Positions 61,041 to 64,000 of a DNA stretch of 64,000 bases are shown here, piece after piece. Location: positions 88,663 through 152,662 of the forward strand of contig NZ_KB890768.1 of assembly GCF_000373265.1 (NCBI RefSeq), given 5' to 3'. The translations under genes were made by a program, and so were the position numbers. Below the pieces are notes generated by a model that was given only the letters and a program-made list of their open reading frames with translations, had not been told where the DNA came from and made no database searches. Within the stretch, counting starts at the first letter, position 1, and the number at the start of each line of letters is the position of its first letter. This DNA is from Pontibacter roseus DSM 17521. GTDB lineage: Bacteria > Bacteroidota > Bacteroidia > Cytophagales > Hymenobacteraceae.

Positions 61041-63650
61041 ATGGAAGCTAAATTCTCGAACAGAGTGAAAGAGGTTATCTCACTCAGCCGTGAGGAAGCT
61101 ATCCGTCTTGGCCATGACTACATCGGCACCGAACACCTGGTGCTGGGCATGATTCGGGAGGGAGAAGGTACAGCCATCGCTTTGCTTAAGAAGCTGGGCG
61201 TTTCGATAGATGAACTGAAGTACGCTTTGGAGCAGGCTACACGAAACACCGCATCGCAGAGCAACAGCATCACCGGCAGTATCCCGCTTACCAAGCAAAC
61301 TGAGAAGGTGCTTAAGATTACTTACCTGGAGGCCAAAATCTTCAAAAGTGACATTATAGGTACTGAACACCTCTTATTATCCATCCTTCGGGATGAGGAC
61401 AATATTTCTTCTCAAATCCTAGCGAAATTCAACGTGAACTACGAAGCAATAAGAGACTCCCTGGATTATCACAGCAATAATCCGCTGGCATCGTCTGATA
61501 CAGATGACAATGATGATTCTGACAAGCTATTCGGCAGCTCATCCCGCGCTGGCAGCAGCTCGAGCAAGAAGCCTGGCGAGAAGTCGCGCACCCCGGTGCT
61601 CGACAACTTTGGCCGCGACTTGACCAAGCTGGCCGAAGACGACAAGCTGGACCCAATAGTTGGTCGTGAAAAAGAGATTGAGCGCGTGGCGCAGGTCCTG
61701 AGCCGCCGCAAAAAGAACAACCCGATTCTGATTGGTGAGCCTGGTGTGGGTAAGACAGCTATCGCTGAAGGCCTGGCCCTGCGCATCATCCAGAAAAAGG
61801 TGAGCCGCGTGCTGTTCAACAAGCGTGTGGTTACTCTGGACTTGGCCTCATTGGTGGCCGGTACGAAGTACCGCGGTCAGTTTGAGGAGCGCATGAAGGC
61901 TGTGATGAACGAGCTGGAGAAGTCTCCGGACGTTATCCTGTTTATTGATGAGCTGCACACGATTGTAGGTGCTGGTGGTGCCTCTGGCTCCTTGGATGCC
62001 TCCAATATGTTCAAGCCTGCCTTGGCCCGTGGCGAAATTCAATGCATTGGCGCGACTACGCTAGACGAGTACCGCCAGTACATTGAGAAAGATGGTGCGT
62101 TGGCCCGTCGTTTCCAGATTGTGATGGTAGACCCTACCACACCGGAGGAGACCATGGAAATCCTGCACAACATCAAGGACAAGTACCAGGACCACCACCA
62201 TGTGAACTACACCGACAAGGCAATCGAAGCCTGCGTCAAGCTTTCGGACCGCTACATGAGCGACCGTTTCCTTCCGGACAAGGCTATTGACATCCTCGAT
62301 GAGGCTGGTGCGCGCGTGCACATCAACAACATCGTGGTGCCGGATGATATCCTGAAGCTCGAAGAGCAGATTGAGAACATCAAGGTGGAGAAAAACCGTG
62401 TGGTGAAGAGCCAGAAGTACGAAGAGGCTGCCCAGCTGCGAGACAAAGAGAAAAAACTCATTGACCAACTCGAGTCAGCTAAAAAGAACTGGGAAGAAGA
62501 GACCAAGAAGAAGCGCTATTCGGTAAAAGAGGAAAATGTGGCAGAGGTTATTGCCATGATGACAGGTATACCGGTGAAGCGTATTGCCCAGAACGAAGGC
62601 CAGAAGCTGTTGAACATGGCCGACGAGCTGAGTGGCAAGGTGATTGGCCAGGAGAAAGCCATCAAGCAATTGGTGAAAGCCATCCAGCGTACCCGTGTTG
62701 GTCTGAAAGACCCGAAAAAGCCAATTGGCTCATTCGTGTTCCTAGGCCCGACTGGTGTTGGTAAAACGGAGCTTGCCAAAGTACTGGCTACTTACCTGTT
62801 CGATAAAGAAGATTCGCTGGTGCGTATCGACATGAGCGAGTACATGGAGAAATTCAGCGTGTCTCGCTTGGTGGGAGCGCCTCCAGGCTACGTGGGCTAC
62901 GAAGAAGGTGGTCAGCTGACGGAGAAAATCCGCCGCAAGCCATACTCTGTGGTGCTGCTCGACGAGATTGAGAAAGCACACCCGGATGTGTACAACCTGC
63001 TGCTGCAGGTGCTCGACGATGGTATTTTGACAGACGGACTGGGCCGCAAGGTTGACTTCCGTAACACGATTATCATCATGACATCCAACATCGGTGCCCG
63101 CGACCTGCAGGACTTTGGAGCCGGTATCGGTTTCATGTCTAAGAGCAAGCAGGAAAACGTGGACGATATCATGAAAGGCACTATTGCCAGCGCCCTGAAG
63201 AAGACGTTCTCGCCTGAGTTCCTGAATCGTCTGGATGATGTGATTGTGTTCAATTCGCTCAGCCGCGAAGACATGCACAAAATCATCGAGCTGTCGCTTG
63301 GTAAGCTGTTCAAGCGCATTGAGACGCTTGGCTACAAGATTGAGCTGACAGACAAAGCGAAAGATTATGTGGCAGAGAAAGGTTACGATCCGAAATATGG
63401 TGCCCGTCCGCTGAACCGTGCTATTCAGAAGTACATCGAAGACCCAATTGCGGAAGAGATTCTGAAGGCCGAGGTAGCGCAAGGCGACACCATGATGGTG
63501 GATTACAAGGAAGGCGATGACAAACTCACCTTCTCTTCTAAGAAAAGCAATGGCAAGAAAAACAAAGGCATGGCTGACGACGGAGAGGAAGAGACAGAGC
63601 CGACCAAATCTACCGGTACTGACTCAGGCACAGATAAATCTGGCGAATAA
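61041..63650 (+). CDS. clpC: ATP-dependent Clp protease ATP-binding subunit ClpC
   Basis: 869 residues. Two Clp_N repeats (1-70 and 80-145) are followed by an Asp/Ser-rich linker. The first AAA+ domain has Walker A GEPGVGKT at 232-239. A coiled-coil middle domain with a UVR-like segment ([18 protein letters not shown]) follows. The second AAA+ domain has Walker A GPTGVGKT at 569-576. The charged Ser/Thr/Asp C-terminal tail is longer than in Firmicutes ClpC. It unfolds substrates for ClpP. A strong terminator lies 20 bases downstream. Confidence 0.96.
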   Translation: MEAKFSNRVKEVISLSREEAIRLGHDYIGTEHLVLGMIREGEGTAIALLKKLGVSIDELKYALEQATRNTASQSNSITGSIPLTKQTEKVLKITYLEAKIFKSDIIGTEHLLLSILRDEDNISSQILAKFNVNYEAIRDSLDYHSNNPLASSDTDDNDDSDKLFGSSSRAGSSSSKKPGEKSRTPVLDNFGRDLTKLAEDDKLDPIVGREKEIERVAQVLSRRKKNNPILIGEPGVGKTAIAEGLALRIIQKKVSRVLFNKRVVTLDLASLVAGTKYRGQFEERMKAVMNELEKSPDVILFIDELHTIVGAGGASGSLDASNMFKPALARGEIQCIGATTLDEYRQYIEKDGALARRFQIVMVDPTTPEETMEILHNIKDKYQDHHHVNYTDKAIEACVKLSDRYMSDRFLPDKAIDILDEAGARVHINNIVVPDDILKLEEQIENIKVEKNRVVKSQKYEEAAQLRDKEKKLIDQLESAKKNWEEETKKKRYSVKEENVAEVIAMMTGIPVKRIAQNEGQKLLNMADELSGKVIGQEKAIKQLVKAIQRTRVGLKDPKKPIGSFVFLGPTGVGKTELAKVLATYLFDKEDSLVRIDMSEYMEKFSVSRLVGAPPGYVGYEEGGQLTEKIRRKPYSVVLLDEIEKAHPDVYNLLLQVLDDGILTDGLGRKVDFRNTIIIMTSNIGARDLQDFGAGIGFMSKSKQENVDDIMKGTIASALKKTFSPEFLNRLDDVIVFNSLSREDMHKIIELSLGKLFKRIETLGYKIELTDKAKDYVAEKGYDPKYGARPLNRAIQKYIEDPIAEEILKAEVAQGDTMMVDYKEGDDKLTFSSKKSNGKKNKGMADDGEEETEPTKSTGTDSGTDKSGE

Positions 63651-63670
63651 ACTATAAATATGATTGACTT

Positions 63671-63704
63671 TAAGGGCTGCCCGGATGGGCAGCCCTTATT
63701 TTTT
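63671..63704 (+). terminator. Terminator of clpC
   Basis: A perfect 12-bp stem TAAGGGCTGCCC/GGGCAGCCCTTA with loop GGAT, followed by a run of T residues. Confidence 0.9.
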
Positions 63705-63780
63705 GCCCCTGCTTCTGCGCCATGCTCGGCTATACCTGCAAAAAGTATCCGGATTGTGACTGATTTCGGCTTATAGTTTT

Positions 63781-63788
63781 TAAATTTG
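63781..63788 (+). promoter_or_regulatory. Candidate minus-7 box TAAATTTG
   Basis: A perfect TAnnTTTG match, 44 bases before the ATG of the carboxylase gene. Confidence 0.5.
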
Positions 63789-63832
63789 GACATTCATCAC
63801 ACGATATCAGACAAACAGCTATACCCATTTTC

Positions 63833-64000
63833 ATGGCAGGAGAAATCAGACAAACCCAGATAGAAACGCTGGAGCGCAAAAACGCGGAGGCGTTGCTAGG
63901 TGGCGGACAGGACAGAATAGAAGCACAGCACAAGAAAGGCAAACTCACAGCCCGTGAGCGCATCCACCTGCTCCTCGACGAGAACTCATTCGAGGAAATC
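63833..64000 (+). CDS. Acyl-CoA carboxylase beta subunit, N-terminal fragment
   Basis: Open from ATG 63833 to the window end, 56 codons. The segment [28 protein letters not shown] is split by no stop and matches the start of propionyl-CoA/acetyl-CoA carboxylase carboxyltransferase (beta) subunits, where the [10 protein letters not shown] block is conserved. It would form the transcarboxylase half of a biotin-dependent complex. The rest of the gene, and any alpha/biotin subunit, lies beyond the window. Confidence 0.85.
   Translation, partial: MAGEIRQTQIETLERKNAEALLGGGQDRIEAQHKKGKLTARERIHLLLDENSFEEI

Noticed and set aside
1..64000. CRISPR array or phage/defence island
   Set aside because: No regularly spaced repeats, no Cas, integrase, transposase or restriction genes are recognisable in the window.

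Overview
The window looks like chromosome of a member of the Bacteroidota, most likely order Cytophagales and close to Pontibacter/Hymenobacter. Supporting signs are several Bacteroidota-type promoters (TAnnTTTG minus-7 box), generally weak Shine-Dalgarno sequences, many lipoproteins, a LytS/LytTR pair, a WbqC-family protein, DUF4153 and YihY membrane proteins, and a Clp_N-type ClpC. This placement is an inference from gene content and signals; no 16S gene is present. There is no phage, transposase, CRISPR array or obvious defence island.

Layout. 1-13 kb: a truncated STAS-like protein, an APC amino-acid permease, two alpha/beta hydrolases, a co-transcribed FAD amine oxidoreductase, an M49-type metallopeptidase, a deoxynucleoside kinase and a large GAF-domain protein. 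13-31 kb: mostly single-gene housekeeping and envelope functions (CDGSH Fe-S protein, acyl-CoA-binding protein, two S9 peptidases, a subtilase, a cyclophilin, a glycosyltransferase, ferritin and a Cys-rich protein behind a candidate metal operator). 31-37 kb: a LytTR two-component pair, an AT-rich pair of small secreted proteins bounded by integron-cassette-like inverted repeats, two lipoproteins and an alkyltransferase-like (ATL) repair protein. 37-46 kb: a tripartite RND efflux system, an MgtC/DUF4010 membrane protein and two cold-shock-domain proteins.

46-53.5 kb is the most coherent unit: an AraC regulator followed by catB-catC-catA-pcaD-pcaIJ-FUSC-pcaF. Together these encode the whole catechol ortho-cleavage (beta-ketoadipate) route from catechol to succinyl-CoA and acetyl-CoA, with a half-size FUSC-type membrane protein inside the operon. 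A Bacteroidota minus-7 box sits just upstream of a 36-base near-perfect palindrome between the regulator and catB, which is the best candidate regulatory switch in the window. 53.5-64 kb: tRNA-Ser(UGA), DUF4153 and YihY membrane proteins, a YbgC-like thioesterase, MltG, a threonylcarbamoyl-AMP synthase, an LpxL-like acyltransferase, a WbqC protein, ClpC and the start of an acyl-CoA carboxylase beta subunit.

Two genome-scale oddities stand out. The hexamer GGTATA/TATACC (often as CAGGTATAG/CTATACCTG) is scattered at high density through genes and spacers alike. Degenerate GAGTTA-type repeats also recur at gene ends. Many genes end in long, near-perfect intrinsic terminator hairpins, most of them shared by convergent gene pairs.
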